Assembly (NCBI GenBank): GCA_951799405.1
Contig: OX637344.1
Coordinates: 14,508,001 to 14,572,000 of the forward strand
Length of the DNA: 64,000 bases
Reading direction: 5' to 3'
Source: Agapetus fuscipes
Taxonomy: Eukaryota > Arthropoda > Insecta > Trichoptera > Glossosomatidae
Shown: in pieces, positions 48,936-58,793 of the stretch
Layout of the letters: each line of letters begins with the position of its first letter
Numbering within the stretch: the first letter of the stretch is position 1
Notes under the pieces: model-generated
Told to the model about the DNA's origin: nothing
Database searches by the model: none
The model's input: the letters and a program-made list of their open reading frames with translations, nothing else
Program-made: the position numbers and the translations under genes

Positions 48936-51900
48936 ATGTATACATTTGAACAATTAGTGGGTTGGCAGCACTGTGCAAGTGTCATCAATGATAGACTAAA
49001 ACAGACTCTGACAGATCTCTGTTTACATACAACTGTCAGATGTCATTCACCCAAGTCATCACTGATTGATAACAAGAAACACTATCGTGGGAAACGTGCC
49101 GGTCGTAAAGTTTATCTATGTCTGCAGCGAAAGCAACATATCTGTCTTCCTGTGCCACGTCCACCGAATCATCCGGTCCTGCCAACACACACAGTTCCCA
49201 CCTCAAGACCAGCAGAGAAGAAGAGGACCACTCTAAGTGTTGACTTCTGCAATATACGTGGTCTCAACTGCAATTTGAACCCTGTCTTTCATCACCTTCA
49301 GTCCCTTCACCCCGATCTATTATTCCTCACTGAGACACAGATTTCTCCTCCCTCCGATGATAACCACCTTCGCTGCCCAGGTTACATCCTCGAGAGCAAT
49401 TTCAAACCTAAAAGTGGTGTCTGTGTATATGCACGTTCCAGCTTAGACTGCACACGACTGCATAACATTGAGGATTCCCGTTTTAATACATTGTGGGTGC
49501 GTGTGTATATCTCTTCTGTTATCAGATTTTATGCATGCGTATACCGCTCCCCTAACTCGAGTACATCAGACACATCTTCGCTGTTTGAGTACTTAGAACA
49601 ATCTGTGGCTACTCTTTGGCTTCGTCACCCATCCGCGGAGATCGTGATCCTCGGGGACTTCAATGTCCACAATGTTTCATGGTTGAAATTTTCTGGATCC
49701 ACGGACTCCGCCGGAACTTTGGCTGAACACTTTTCAAGCTTCCACAGCTTCTCCCAGCTTGTTTCTGATCCAACAAGAATCCCCGATGTTCAAGGGCATC
49801 GTTCTAACCTCCTTGACTTATTTCTTACAAATAAACCACATGGGTATAAGGTAAGGGTCACGGCTGCTCTCGGATCATCTGATCATTGCCTGGTGACAAC
49901 GTCCACTTCTGTCACTTCACCCCGCCCACTGCTCGAGAAGACCAGTAGGAAAATGTGGCATTATAAGTCGGCCAACTGGGACGGCTTAAAGAAATACTTT
50001 AAAGATCTTCCTTGGAACAAAATTTGCAATGAGCATAATGACCCCTCTTCATGTTCTAACGAACTCGTTAAGTTAGTCCAATGTGGAATGGAAAACTTCA
50101 TTCCATCCACAAACAAACCCTTGCGGTCAAAAACCAATCCTTGGTTTAATCAAGAATGCTCGGTTGCGGTCAAACGCAAAAATTCTGCGTATCAAACTTT
50201 GACCAAATCAAACACCACTGCAAATAAAAAAGCCTTCAACAAAGTGTCCAAAGAGTGTAAAGCCACCATTAATAGAGCTAAACTTGATCACGACTTCAGA
50301 ATAAGCCAAAAACTTTCCGCCTGTCCCAGCGGAAATCGATCTTTCTGGTCTTTGTCTGCTCTGATTAGTCGTAACTTTTGCGCTTCGTCCTTTCCTCCTC
50401 TAACTAAGCCTGATGGCACATTAGCCCACTCCGGTCCGGACAAAGCTAATCTTCTGTGTACTTTGTTTGCCAATAATTCCACACTTCACGATAATGGCAA
50501 ATCACCTATATCAATTCCCCATAGCGGCTCCTTTATGGAGATGCCCAAAATAACACACACAGATGTGCTCACTGCTCTAAAAGGGTTAGATACACGCAAA
50601 TCCAGCGGCCCTGATGGTATTCCAGCCTTAGTATTAAGAAACTGCGCAAATGAACTAGCTCCACCCCTTTATAAACTGTACAAATTGTCCCTTGGATGCG
50701 GTACCGTGCCTTCTAACTGGAAGGTTGCAACCGTTCATCCCATCCCCAAGAAGGGAATTCGCTCTGTCCCTGCCAATTATCGTCCAATCGCAATCACTTC
50801 CTTACTTTCAAAAGTCATGGAAAGGATCATAAACGATAAGCTTATGGAATATCTGGAAACCCATAAACTGCTTAGCGACCACCAATACGGTTTTCGCCGT
50901 AACCGCTCCAGTGGTGACCTTCTCACTTATGTCACACACGTCTGGGGTCGACGCCTCGATCTTATGGGCGAAACACAAGCTGTTGCTCTTGACATTTCCA
51001 AAGCTTTTGATAGAGTTTGGCACTCCAGCCTCCTTAACAAATTGTCATCATTTGGACTTCCCCTTCTCCTCATAGAATGGATTTCCAGCTTTCTAAAAGA
51101 CAGATCTATCCAAACAGTCATCGATGGTAGTAAATCAGCCCTGCTACCAATCAATTCCGGTGTCCCCCAAGGATCCGTCTTGTCTCCGACACTTTTTCTT
51201 ATGCACATCAATGATTTACTATCCTGTGCTCCTATCCACTGCTATGCCGATGACAGTACAATACATGACGGTTTCTCTTTTACAAAGCCCCCAAATAGTT
51301 CAGCGATATCTATTGCTCGTGAATCATTAGCTTCAAAGAACAATACAGATCTCAGGGCTGTCAGCCGTTGGGGCACTGACAACCTTGTAGAGTTCAACGT
51401 CAAAAAGACTCAAGCATGTCTGATATCCTTAAAGAGGATTCCAAACAACTATCTCCCAACTTTCGACAATGTCTCCCTCTCTAACCATGAACACTTAAAT
51501 CTTCTTGGTGTTTCTCTGTCATCAGAGTTAAAATACCATGATGCTATTGAGTCTCGCACAACTTCCGCTTTCCGGCGACTCGGCATATTATACAGAGCCC
51601 GTAGGTTTTTTACTTCAGCCCAGTTATTGACTCTGTATAAATCCCAAATCCGCCCCATTATCGAGTATGGCAGCCATCTCTGGTGTGGTATGTCCAAGAA
51701 GTTGAGTGACCAACTTGATTCTGTGCAAAGGAGGGCAGTGAGGTTGATCAATGATCCTTCTCTGACATCCGATCTGCAGCCGCTCCAGCACAGAAGAAAA
51801 GTTGGAATGCTCAGTCTTTTTTATCGATATTACCACGGAGCTTGTTCTAATGAGCTCCATTCATTAATCCCTCCCCCTCGCATTTCAGAAAGGGAAACTC

Positions 51901-52193
51901 GTAGTACGACTCTCATTCATCCCTTTGCAGTCGATCTCAAAACTATGAGAACTTGGCGTTTTCATGACTCATTCCTTTGCCAAACTGCCCGTTTATGGAA
52001 TGGTCTACCAGTATCTGTGTTCCCTTCCCAATTTAATCCGGTTTTATTCAAAACCAACATCAATCACCACTTCCTTGCAGCGCCTCACGACAGAACCAAG
52101 AACTCAAGCAACACCTCTGCGGCACCCTTCCAGGGTGACATAGACCCCCAAGACTCACAAGAATTGGGGAGCCTCCCGCACAGGATTCCTTAA
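48936..52193 (+). CDS. Intact LINE endonuclease/reverse transcriptase (CR1/Jockey group)
   Basis: 1085 codons without a stop; the protein nicks DNA and primes reverse transcription there. An apurinic-type endonuclease fills about residues 100-320: FCNIRGLN (near 104), LTETQI, YRSPN, ILGDFNVHN (near 241) and SSDHCLV (near 314). A reverse transcriptase follows: RKSSGPDGIP (near 557), NYRPIAITSLLSKVMERII, HQYGFRRNRSS, ALDISKAFDRVWH, SGVPQGSVLSP (near 742) and the catalytic YADD (near 770). The C-terminus has RPIIEYGSHLWCG, QRRAVRLI and LWNGLPVSVFPSQFN. All expected catalytic residues are visible. No RNase H. The start is the first ATG of the frame; about the first 95 residues are basic and unassigned. 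No ORF1 precedes it. The TAA stop merges with the poly(A), so there is no 3' UTR. I judge CR1/Daphne-like most likely, with clade uncertain. Confidence 0.9.
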   Translation: MYTFEQLVGWQHCASVINDRLKQTLTDLCLHTTVRCHSPKSSLIDNKKHYRGKRAGRKVYLCLQRKQHICLPVPRPPNHPVLPTHTVPTSRPAEKKRTTLSVDFCNIRGLNCNLNPVFHHLQSLHPDLLFLTETQISPPSDDNHLRCPGYILESNFKPKSGVCVYARSSLDCTRLHNIEDSRFNTLWVRVYISSVIRFYACVYRSPNSSTSDTSSLFEYLEQSVATLWLRHPSAEIVILGDFNVHNVSWLKFSGSTDSAGTLAEHFSSFHSFSQLVSDPTRIPDVQGHRSNLLDLFLTNKPHGYKVRVTAALGSSDHCLVTTSTSVTSPRPLLEKTSRKMWHYKSANWDGLKKYFKDLPWNKICNEHNDPSSCSNELVKLVQCGMENFIPSTNKPLRSKTNPWFNQECSVAVKRKNSAYQTLTKSNTTANKKAFNKVSKECKATINRAKLDHDFRISQKLSACPSGNRSFWSLSALISRNFCASSFPPLTKPDGTLAHSGPDKANLLCTLFANNSTLHDNGKSPISIPHSGSFMEMPKITHTDVLTALKGLDTRKSSGPDGIPALVLRNCANELAPPLYKLYKLSLGCGTVPSNWKVATVHPIPKKGIRSVPANYRPIAITSLLSKVMERIINDKLMEYLETHKLLSDHQYGFRRNRSSGDLLTYVTHVWGRRLDLMGETQAVALDISKAFDRVWHSSLLNKLSSFGLPLLLIEWISSFLKDRSIQTVIDGSKSALLPINSGVPQGSVLSPTLFLMHINDLLSCAPIHCYADDSTIHDGFSFTKPPNSSAISIARESLASKNNTDLRAVSRWGTDNLVEFNVKKTQACLISLKRIPNNYLPTFDNVSLSNHEHLNLLGVSLSSELKYHDAIESRTTSAFRRLGILYRARRFFTSAQLLTLYKSQIRPIIEYGSHLWCGMSKKLSDQLDSVQRRAVRLINDPSLTSDLQPLQHRRKVGMLSLFYRYYHGACSNELHSLIPPPRISERETRSTTLIHPFAVDLKTMRTWRFHDSFLCQTARLWNGLPVSVFPSQFNPVLFKTNINHHFLAAPHDRTKNSSNTSAAPFQGDIDPQDSQELGSLPHRIP

Positions 52194-52210
52194 AAAAAAA
52201 AAAAAAAAAA
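52192..52210 (+). other. Poly(A) tail of the LINE
   Basis: 19 As starting within the stop codon, then GATGTTTCATAAACGG. An uninterrupted tail and open frame suggest recent insertion. Confidence 0.9.
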
Positions 52211-52339
52211 GATGTTTCATAAACGGCTGAATTTGACGTCACCCTACTAAGGGGATTGTTTTCCAGATGAGCGAGTCACATGCCCCACCTAAAGGTTCTC
52301 ATATCTCCTGATTTATCTCTCATTCAATGACATTCTTCG

Positions 52340-52470
52340 CATTCACATTTTTTGCATCATTTCGCCGCCCATTTTGTTGTCTATTCTTTTACCCATTTTG
52401 TCGTGTATTCCATTCTTTTACCCATTTTGTCGCGTATTCTATTCTTTTATTTGTTTTGTTACCTATCTTG
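52340..52470. repeat. Short tandem repeat, about 29 bp
   Basis: CCCATTTTGTYGYGTATTC then YATTCTTTTA repeated about three times with variation. Confidence 0.65.
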
Positions 52471-52562
52471 TTGGCGAAAATTCCCTATTCTTACACAAGT
52501 TTACACAAGCTAAACTTGATAACATTTCTCAACAGTCAATATCATATTTTTAACAAGCAGTG

Positions 52563-52815
52563 AGACATCTGTCTCTGTTGGTTGCCATCCTCTAGTAAAG
52601 GTAGTGCCTTGCTGTGCTAGACATCTGTCTCTGTTGGTCGCCATCTTCTAATAAAGGCAGTGCCTTGTTGTGCTAGACATCTGTCTATGTTGGTTGCCAT
52701 CCTCTAGTAAAGGTAGTGCCTTGTTGTGCTAGGCATCTGTCTCTGTTGGTTACCATCCTCTAGTAAAGGTAGTGCCTTGTTATGCTAGACATCTGTCTCT
52801 GTTTGGTTGCCATCT
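52563..52815 (-). repeat. 56-bp minisatellite, locus 2
   Basis: ACATCTGTCTCTGTTGG starts at 52565, 52621, 52677, 52733 (GCATC) and 52789, exactly 56 bp apart. Confidence 0.93.
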
Positions 52816-52980
52816 CATTGAAAACTACGAATGGAAGGAGACATCCATGAGCCGCTTCACATCCTAGAAGTATGAAGCTCTTTGGCGACCACCTGTTCGT
52901 CTTCCTAAGATTTTTCCTTTTAAGATGCTGCTAAGAAAGGTGCTATGTCTAATCTAGCGTCATATTAGTTTGGATTTCCT
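52816..52980 (-). repeat. Flank that travels with the 56-bp minisatellite
   Basis: ACTACGAATGGAAGGAGACA, CCATGAGCCGCTTCACATCC, ATGCTGCTAAGAAAGGTGCT, TTAGTTTGGATTTCC recur at 57051-57195 and, reversed, at 57826-58010. So the minisatellite is part of a dispersed element. Confidence 0.8.
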
Positions 52981-52999
52981 TTTTAAAATGTGACACTTT

Positions 53000-53234
53000 G
53001 GGCCTGTTGCACCAACCTCCAATGAATATTTGATTGACACATCAAATTTAATTGCTTTGATTCTGGTAAGGACCTCGGTTAAATATTTCTCAGAAGTGGG
53101 TAGTAATATGATGGAATTTGAACAGGAAATATGATGAACATCAGCTGACTTACGTATATGCAACAATTTTTTTATTTGAAAGGGAGAAATCACACTAAAT
53201 TTGATTTTTGTCTGATTGGAGTTTGGTGCAACAG
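53000..53234. mobile_element. MITE with GGGCCTGTTGCA ends, copy 2
   Basis: Opposite orientation to 32406-32628. The left end GGGCCTGTTGCACCAACC is complete; the right end stops at TTGGTGCAACAG. Confidence 0.8.
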
Positions 53235-53671
53235 TAAGCTCTCTTTTTGTTCTACTCCTTAGAACAACTTTTCGTTGCAGTTCGTAGACGAATCTAAAAC
53301 TGCACCACATCGAATCTAAGTAAAAAAAACGACATTATCTGTAAGGTACCTACATTTGCCTGAAATCTGAAGGTATGTGGTTTTTTCTAAATCACATAAA
53401 ATAAAACCAAAATACGTTGTCGAGGAAGTGACCTCTTGAGTTTTGAGACAGACCATGACCGTTGTGGACCCACTTCTGTCACAGAGTCATGTCAGCTGTC
53501 GTCGAGCTTGCAAATAAAACATGATAATATACGGATACATATTGTATTTTATAGCCTCTCGAGTATTGTGCTGATATTGGACATGTGGTGGTTTGCTACT
53601 GACACGACCGGAAGACAAAAATATGTCGCAATAAAACGACCCCTTAGTACTTGATTGTCTTATCTCCAATG
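53235..53671. other. No gene recognised
   Basis: Short frames on both strands (52960-53310 minus is largely the MITE; 53436-53654 plus). AATAAA near 53513 and 53628. Confidence 0.35.
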
Positions 53672-53890
53672 GAGATAAAAAATATACCATTCATGTTTTT
53701 AAATATGCTCTTCGCTATCTACATTTAAGATTTCCAAAGACCAGTCACCATAGGTCCATCCGGCTTTACAGCAACCGGGTTTTGTTTGAGAACAGACGCT
53801 TTTTACAGCGACGAGGAAGTTCGCAGAGGGCTCTTGAGGTGAGATTTATACAAAATAGCAGTAAATAAATCATCCCAATATTGTAAGTAC
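53672..53890 (+). mobile_element. S1 SINE, head lost
   Basis: AAAAAATATACCATTCATGT, GTCCATCCGGCTTTACAGCA, CGCAGAGGGCTCTTGAGGTG, AAATAAATCATCCCAATATT. Confidence 0.82.
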
Positions 53891-53922
53891 TATTTAGTAC
53901 TATTTAGTTACTTGAGAGTTAC

Positions 53923-53948
53923 TTGTCAAGTAACTCTCCTGCCTAGTA
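53923..53948. repeat. Perfect short hairpin
   Basis: GAGAGTTACTT-GTC-AAGTAACTCTC. No terminator context; noted as structure only. Confidence 0.7.
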
Positions 53949-53974
53949 TTACTGTCCAATAAATCTGTAATCGT

Positions 53975-54120
53975 AATATGTGTAGGATGCAAAGATATAT
54001 CGACATATTTGATGCATGCCCACAAGCAGGCACATGCAAGATCGCGCTTACACATGCTGCATTTTTATATACAAAATAAACCAAACCTTACATGAATATA
54101 AATTTTGCACCTCCTGCCGC
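53975..54120 (-). mobile_element. RTE-B tail, partial
   Basis: GGATGCAAAGATATATCGAC to GCACCTCCTGCCGCC, then abruptly an S1-type tail. Confidence 0.75.
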
Positions 54121-54160
54121 CCTAATAAATCATCCTAATATTATTATTATATTAAAATAC
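54121..54160 (+). mobile_element. S1 SINE end
   Basis: CTAATAAATCATCCTAATAT then (ATT)n. Confidence 0.65.
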
Positions 54161-54269
54161 ATCAACGAGGCTTTACGGATATACATAATATGTACATGGC
54201 AAGACCTCTGGGTGGACTCTCTGGCAGAAATGGAGCCAAGACTTTTTAAAGACGCAATGAAACCCACAC

Positions 54270-54521
54270 TATAATCTATAATCTAAGTTGAAAATATATA
54301 TTAAAATTTAAAGCTCAAATGCATGCCCACAAACAAACACGTGTAGTTCGCGCTTACAAATGCTGAATGTGTACGACCTTACAAATAAAATCCAAACATC
54401 AAATCAACATAAACCCTACAACTTTTGCCGACCTTTTGCGACACACGGGTGACATTGGCAAAGTGAACCGTTTTTTACAGTGTGGTCAGCCTCTAAGTAC
54501 CAACCTATAAGTCAAGGAATA
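54270..54521 (-). mobile_element. RTE-B LINE 3' tail, solo unit
   Basis: CTATAATCTATAATCTAAG to CCTATAAGTCAAGGAAT; no LINE body beyond. Confidence 0.88.
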
Positions 54522-54720
54522 CGGGTGAAGAAAATTCATCAACATACCTGGACCAGACGAAGAGTAAAGTAAACACATTTAAGTTTTTTTTCTGTCACCC
54601 AAAAAAAACCTTTTATATTTGCTCATAATCTCCCACTAAAGCGCTGATATCTATTTCCAATAAATTGTATTTTCAGAGACAAAGAGCGGCGCGTGTTGGG
54701 GCAATTAAATAAAAAATAAA

Positions 54721-55585
54721 TACAGTAGAGACTCGATTATCCGACCTTCATATTGTTACGTTTTAGCTAGGTTCTCTTTTTAATTAAAAAGGCAATAATT
54801 GATTTTTACAGAATTTATTTTTTACAATTTTTTTCACTATTTGACAATCACTGTTTATTGGTATTACTCAGGGAATTGCTATCTGTGACTTCATTTTCCG
54901 AACCATTTTGATCTTTTCTATAGGGTACCAGAGGGGTCTTTCTCGCATTCACTAGATCATTTTTTTCACCAGAACGTCATTCCAATACACTAATACAATC
55001 ATGGTCTACTCCTAGATGGTTATATTGTACTTGTATAGGCGCGTGGGCACTTTAATTTCATAGTCCGTCATACGATGCATGCGTGTATAAGGGTGAGTAC
55101 ATAAATATTTCAAGTTCGTGACAATATTGTGGACTGTGCCTACCTTGGACCACCGATATGCCGGCAAAAATTTCAGGGTTTATGTTCATTTGAGGTTATA
55201 ATTTTATTAAGTACACATGCAGCATTTGTGAGCGCAAACTTACACGTGTCTGTTTGGGGGCATGCATTTAATACGAATTTTAAATGTTTATATACATTCG
55301 CAACTTAGATTATAGATGTTGCAGATCCAATGCGTTAATGAAGATATTATGAATGCATATACTCTGACAATATGACAAGCAAACTTATATGCAGTATTAA
55401 AAATACGAAAAAATCATTTAGCGCAATGTAGGAGTGCAATTTTCTCTCTTTACAAAAATTATATTAAATTGGCATTACTTTATTTTGCTACAACACTTAA
55501 ACTATGCAAATGTAGCTTCTGAATTAATAATTAAGATTATACAGATTCGGATAATGTGAACTCGGACAATTGAGGTTCTACTATA
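54721..55585. mobile_element. pogo/Tigger-like element with TA duplication
   Basis: TA at 54721-54722 and 55584-55585. Inverted ends CAGTAGAGACTCGATTATCC and the mirror of TAGTAGAACCTCAATTGTCC, the usual pogo/Tigger 'GANCCTCGATTATCCG' type. No transposase frame remains. An RTE-B tail is nested at 55150-55318. Confidence 0.8.
55150..55318 (+). mobile_element. RTE-B tail nested in the pogo-like element
   Basis: GGCAAAAATTTCAGGGTTTA to CAACTTAGATTATAGATG. Confidence 0.8.
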
Positions 55586-55862
55586 AACAGATACGAAAAC
55601 AATAAAAATAAATGTTTCGGAAAGCTTTCAGCGGATCGTGACGAGGTATAGTCACGACACGATTTCTCGAGATCAGCTTTATCTTCGTACTTATGTAAAA
55701 ATGTGAAACCACAAATGATGGATGTAAAAAAACCCTTATCAACAATCCTGGAATGATTTAAGTACCTTCTTACAATTATATTTGGGTATTGAAAAAAGTA
55801 ACAAAAGCTGACAACTGCGAAGGCTGTATAAACCTTAAAATTGCATTCGAGTTTTATTTTTG
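55586..55862. other. No gene seen
   Basis: A minus frame (55537-55902) spans this and the element end; no domain recognised. Confidence 0.35.
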
Positions 55863-55910
55863 TGCTCGACCAGTTTCGGGAGAAGCAGTACCTACCTCCC
55901 ATCTTCAGGT
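55863..55910 (-). ncRNA. Hammerhead-ribozyme-like motif, weak stem I
   Basis: Minus strand: CTGAAGA, one unpaired T, stem II GGGAG/CTCCC with a 13-nt loop, GAAAC-TG-GTC with a 2-bp stem III and the classic GTC cleavage triplet. Core bases fit CTGANGA..GAAA..TH. Stem I pairs poorly, so activity is doubtful. Confidence 0.5.
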
Positions 55911-55962
55911 GTATTAAAATGAACTTTCACAAAGTTACTGCTGAAAATCTAGATAATGTGTT

Positions 55963-56069
55963 AACCTTGCCGGTATTTTATTCTAAGGTTGAAATAAGCA
56001 CCGAAACGGAAAATCACTCCCTCGGTGGGGATTGAACCTTTACTCTCGGCATGGAATGCAATCATTCTA
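55963..56069 (-). mobile_element. S2 part of a composite SINE (split by S1)
   Basis: CCTTGCCGGTATTTTATTC to CATGGAATGCAATCATTCTA; continues at 56373. Confidence 0.85.
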
Positions 56070-56372
56070 TGACCGGTCCGTAGTTCAGTGGTAACACTTC
56101 GGACTCATAAATGGAAGATTGTGGGTTCGAATCCCGGAGGAGCACAAAAATATATCTTTTTTTTTTCAAAATTCTTTACTGGGTTCAAAAATTCATAAAC
56201 CTTTACCAAAGACCGGTCATCAAAAGGTTCATCCAGTCTTACAGTAACTGGGTCTTGCTTGAGAATTGGCGCTTTCTACAGCGACTACCAAGCTCGCAGA
56301 GGTCTCTTGAGGTGTGATACACACAAAAACAGCGCTCACCAAATAAATCAGCCTAATTTAATTTTAATTTTA
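56070..56372 (+). mobile_element. S1 SINE inserted in S2, with ATTCTA duplication
   Basis: Complete from TGACCGGTCCGTAGTTCAG through the LINE-type tail to (ATTTT)n. ATTCTA at 56064-56069 and 56373-56378 is the target duplication, so this defines the 303-bp mobile unit without a 5S head. Confidence 0.92.
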
Positions 56373-56630
56373 ATTCTACCAACTGAGCTATAGACCGGAC
56401 TTTTGACGAGGTTGGTCGTCGCTACAAAGCGCTAATTCTCAAGCAAGACGCAATTGCTATGAAAGACTAGATGGACCCTTTTGTGACCGGTCTTTGGTAA
56501 TGGTAATGGAAATGATTTTGTAAACCCAGCGATGTGCATTCTTGAAAATATAAACATTTTTTGTGCCTTGCCGAGAATCGAACTTCAGGCCTTTCGATTA
56601 GGAGTTGGAAGCGTTACCACTAGACTACAC
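56373..56630 (-). mobile_element. S1-S2 composite SINE, S2 head and S1 part
   Basis: CTACCAACTGAGCTATAGAC (S2 head), junction near 56405, then S1 up to its tRNA-like head (TTACCACTAGACTAC reversed). Confidence 0.85.
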
Positions 56631-56939
56631 ATCACAAGAAGAGCAGCTCTCAGAAGAAACAAATAAATAATTTTATCAATATTTATCTTACAAAGTAGGT
56701 ACCTATTTTTTCTATGTAGACCTTTAAAGCTACTGTTCTCACTTACTCCGTTTAGCTTTTAGTTCCTTGTAACTATAAGAGGTCCCTTGGGATTTGAGAA
56801 GTCTATTGGGGCAGGATCCTTAACTAGAATACCAATTTGACAGTACATGCAACCTTTGACTCTTGGAGATCCTAACGACTTTTGGTCACCCTCTTATCTT
56901 ACAAATGTAAATGGATCCCTTCATCATTAAATATAATAT
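56631..56939. other. No gene seen
   Basis: No frame or repeat recognised. Confidence 0.4.
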
Positions 56940-57195
56940 ATTCTTAAGGCAGTGCCTTGTTGTGCCAGTCATCTGTCTCTGTTGCTTGCACATCCTCTTG
57001 TAAAGGCAGTGCCTTCTTGTACTAGCCATTTGTATCTCTGTTGGTCGTCATCCTTTTGAGCTGCGAATAGGAGGCAATATCCACGAGCTGCTTCAAATCC
57101 TGGTAATATATGAAGTTCTTGGTCTACCCGAAAATTTTCCATCAGAGATGTTGCTTTGTCTAATTGAGTTTTCTATAGTTTGGTTTTTCTCTTCA
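56940..57195 (-). repeat. 56-bp minisatellite element, locus 3
   Basis: Two units (56944-57050) followed by the shared flank (GCTGCGAATAGGAGG, CACGAGCTGCTTCAAATCC, TAGTTTGGTTTTTC). Confidence 0.82.
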
Positions 57196-57264
57196 AATTG
57201 CCTCTTCCTTCCTTAACAAATCCGAGTTGCTACGGAAAAGGCAACTTCATATTTTGTTCTCCAG

Positions 57265-57584
57265 TCCCGTCAACAGCTCAGTTGGTAGAGTCCTTGCATT
57301 CGCTGCCGAGAGCTCGTGTTCGAAACCCACCGAGGCAGTCAGAAATGATTTCCAGTTTCGATTTATATTTCAAACCCTTAATAAAATAACAGCGAGCTTA
57401 CTCAGCTTCCACAAGAAACGAGTACCAGAGAAATGGGAAACCCCCACTTCAACTGAAGTGGATAGCGTAAGGCCCCTTACCTATAAAAACAAACAGTTCA
57501 CAATCGCCACATTCGACCCCTTTTTCGGGGAAAACGCGACAAGAAGTCACACTATATGTGCAGCATAGTAGCGTTATTTTTTTT
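57265..57584 (+). mobile_element. S2 SINE, full length
   Basis: GTCAACAGCTCAGTTGGTAG, GTTCGAAACCCACCG, TTACTCAGC, CTTACCTATAAAAACAAAC, CAGCATAGTAGCG. Confidence 0.87.
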
Positions 57585-57825
57585 CTTCTTTCGTACACCC
57601 TTGTTTCGACGGAATGTGAATATTTTTTAGTGATTAAATTTCAACATTCATGTAAATGTTATCATGTTATCACTCGTTTGAAAATTCCCTGCACGCGACT
57701 GCTATTTGTATGCGGGGTAATCAGTGACGGCTCTACATAACAAGCAAAAAGTGTCGTATCACTTGTGCCCACAATAATTGTAAAAACATATAAATAACAT
57801 GACGTAGATGTAGGAGAGGAAAACA
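57585..57825. other. No feature seen
   Basis: No recognisable repeat or gene. Confidence 0.4.
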
Positions 57826-58185
57826 TTAAGTCATTTTGAAGAGGAAACCCAAACTAATAGGAAACTCGATTAAACATAGCACCTTTCTTAGTAACATCTT
57901 TACAGGAAAAAAAAACGAACGAAAAGACGAACAAGAGGTTGACTAATAACTTAATACTTCAAGGATTCGAAACAGCTCATGGACGTCTCTCTTCTATTTG
58001 CAGCTCAACAGGATGGTGGTCCACAGAGACAGATGTCTGGCACAACAAGGCACTGCCTTTACTAGAGGATGCCAACTAAGAGAGATCGATAGCTAGTTCA
58101 ACAAGACATTGCCTTTACAAGATGATGGCAACCAACAGAGACAGATAGCTCCCACAACAAGGCACTGCCTTTAGAAGATGATTAA
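57826..58185 (+). repeat. 56-bp minisatellite element, locus 4
   Basis: Flank first (GAGGAAACCCAAACTAATAG, ATAGCACCTTTCTTAGTAAC, CTCATGGACGTCTC). Then about three units (GGCACTGCCTTTACTAGAGG, CAACTAAGAGAGA). Opposite orientation to loci 2 and 3. Confidence 0.83.
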
Positions 58186-58203
58186 TACAATGCAACGTAA
58201 CTA

Positions 58204-58530
58204 AAAAAACGCAACTAAGCTACACATATAGTATAACTTCTTGCCGCATTATCCCCGAAGAGGTCGCATGTGGCGAGTTGAACCTATTTATTTTTACAGG
58301 TAAGGGGGCCGGCCTTACGCCAACCACTTCAGTTGAAGTGGAGGTTTCCCAGCTCCCGAGAGTGCTGGTACTCATTTCTTGTGAAGGCTGAGTAAACCTT
58401 GCCGGTATTTTATTTTGGGGTTTGAAATAAACACCGAAACGGGAAATCATTTCTGACACCGTCGGTGGGATTCGAACCCGAGCTTTCGGCATGGAATGCA
58501 AGCACTCTACCACCTGAGCTATCGACCGGA
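58204..58530 (-). mobile_element. S2 SINE, full length, well preserved
   Basis: Tail AAACGCAACTAAGCTACAC; body complete; head with GGTTCGAATCCC (reversed) and GAGCTATCGACCGGAC. A good reference for the family at about 325 bp. Confidence 0.92.
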
Positions 58531-58594
58531 CATAACAATGCAATGCAAAAAATATATACACTTTTCTGGTGATCAATTTAGAGGTAAAATAATT

Positions 58595-58762
58595 GCTGGA
58601 GACTTGCTTTCCGGGATCTGCTGGAGCTTCCGGACGTTTCTCCCTTGTCTACTTCGGCGTGAAAGTGAAGTAGAAGAAGCCCATCATAGACATGGGCAAA
58701 ACGTCCGGAAGCTCCAGCTCCCACAGACCACGACAACAGATCCCGGATAGCAAGTCTCCAGC
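58595..58762. repeat. Foldback repeat H
   Basis: GCTGGAGACTTGC..CCGGGATCTG mirrored by CAGATCCCGG..GCAAGTCTCCAGC, with an inner AAACGTCCGGAAGCTCCAGC pair. Half of it recurs at 45565-45650. Confidence 0.82.
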
Positions 58763-58793
58763 ATCATCAGTCGGCCGTATAAGCCTACAACTC

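Noticed and set aside
48640..52210. A target-site duplication for the intact LINE
   Set aside because: I could not find GATGTTTCATAAACGG or a close copy upstream, so the 5' end is left open.
52563..52815. CRISPR array
   Set aside because: The whole 56-bp unit repeats, with no unique spacers, and the DNA is eukaryotic. The same applies to the 130-bp array at 1081.
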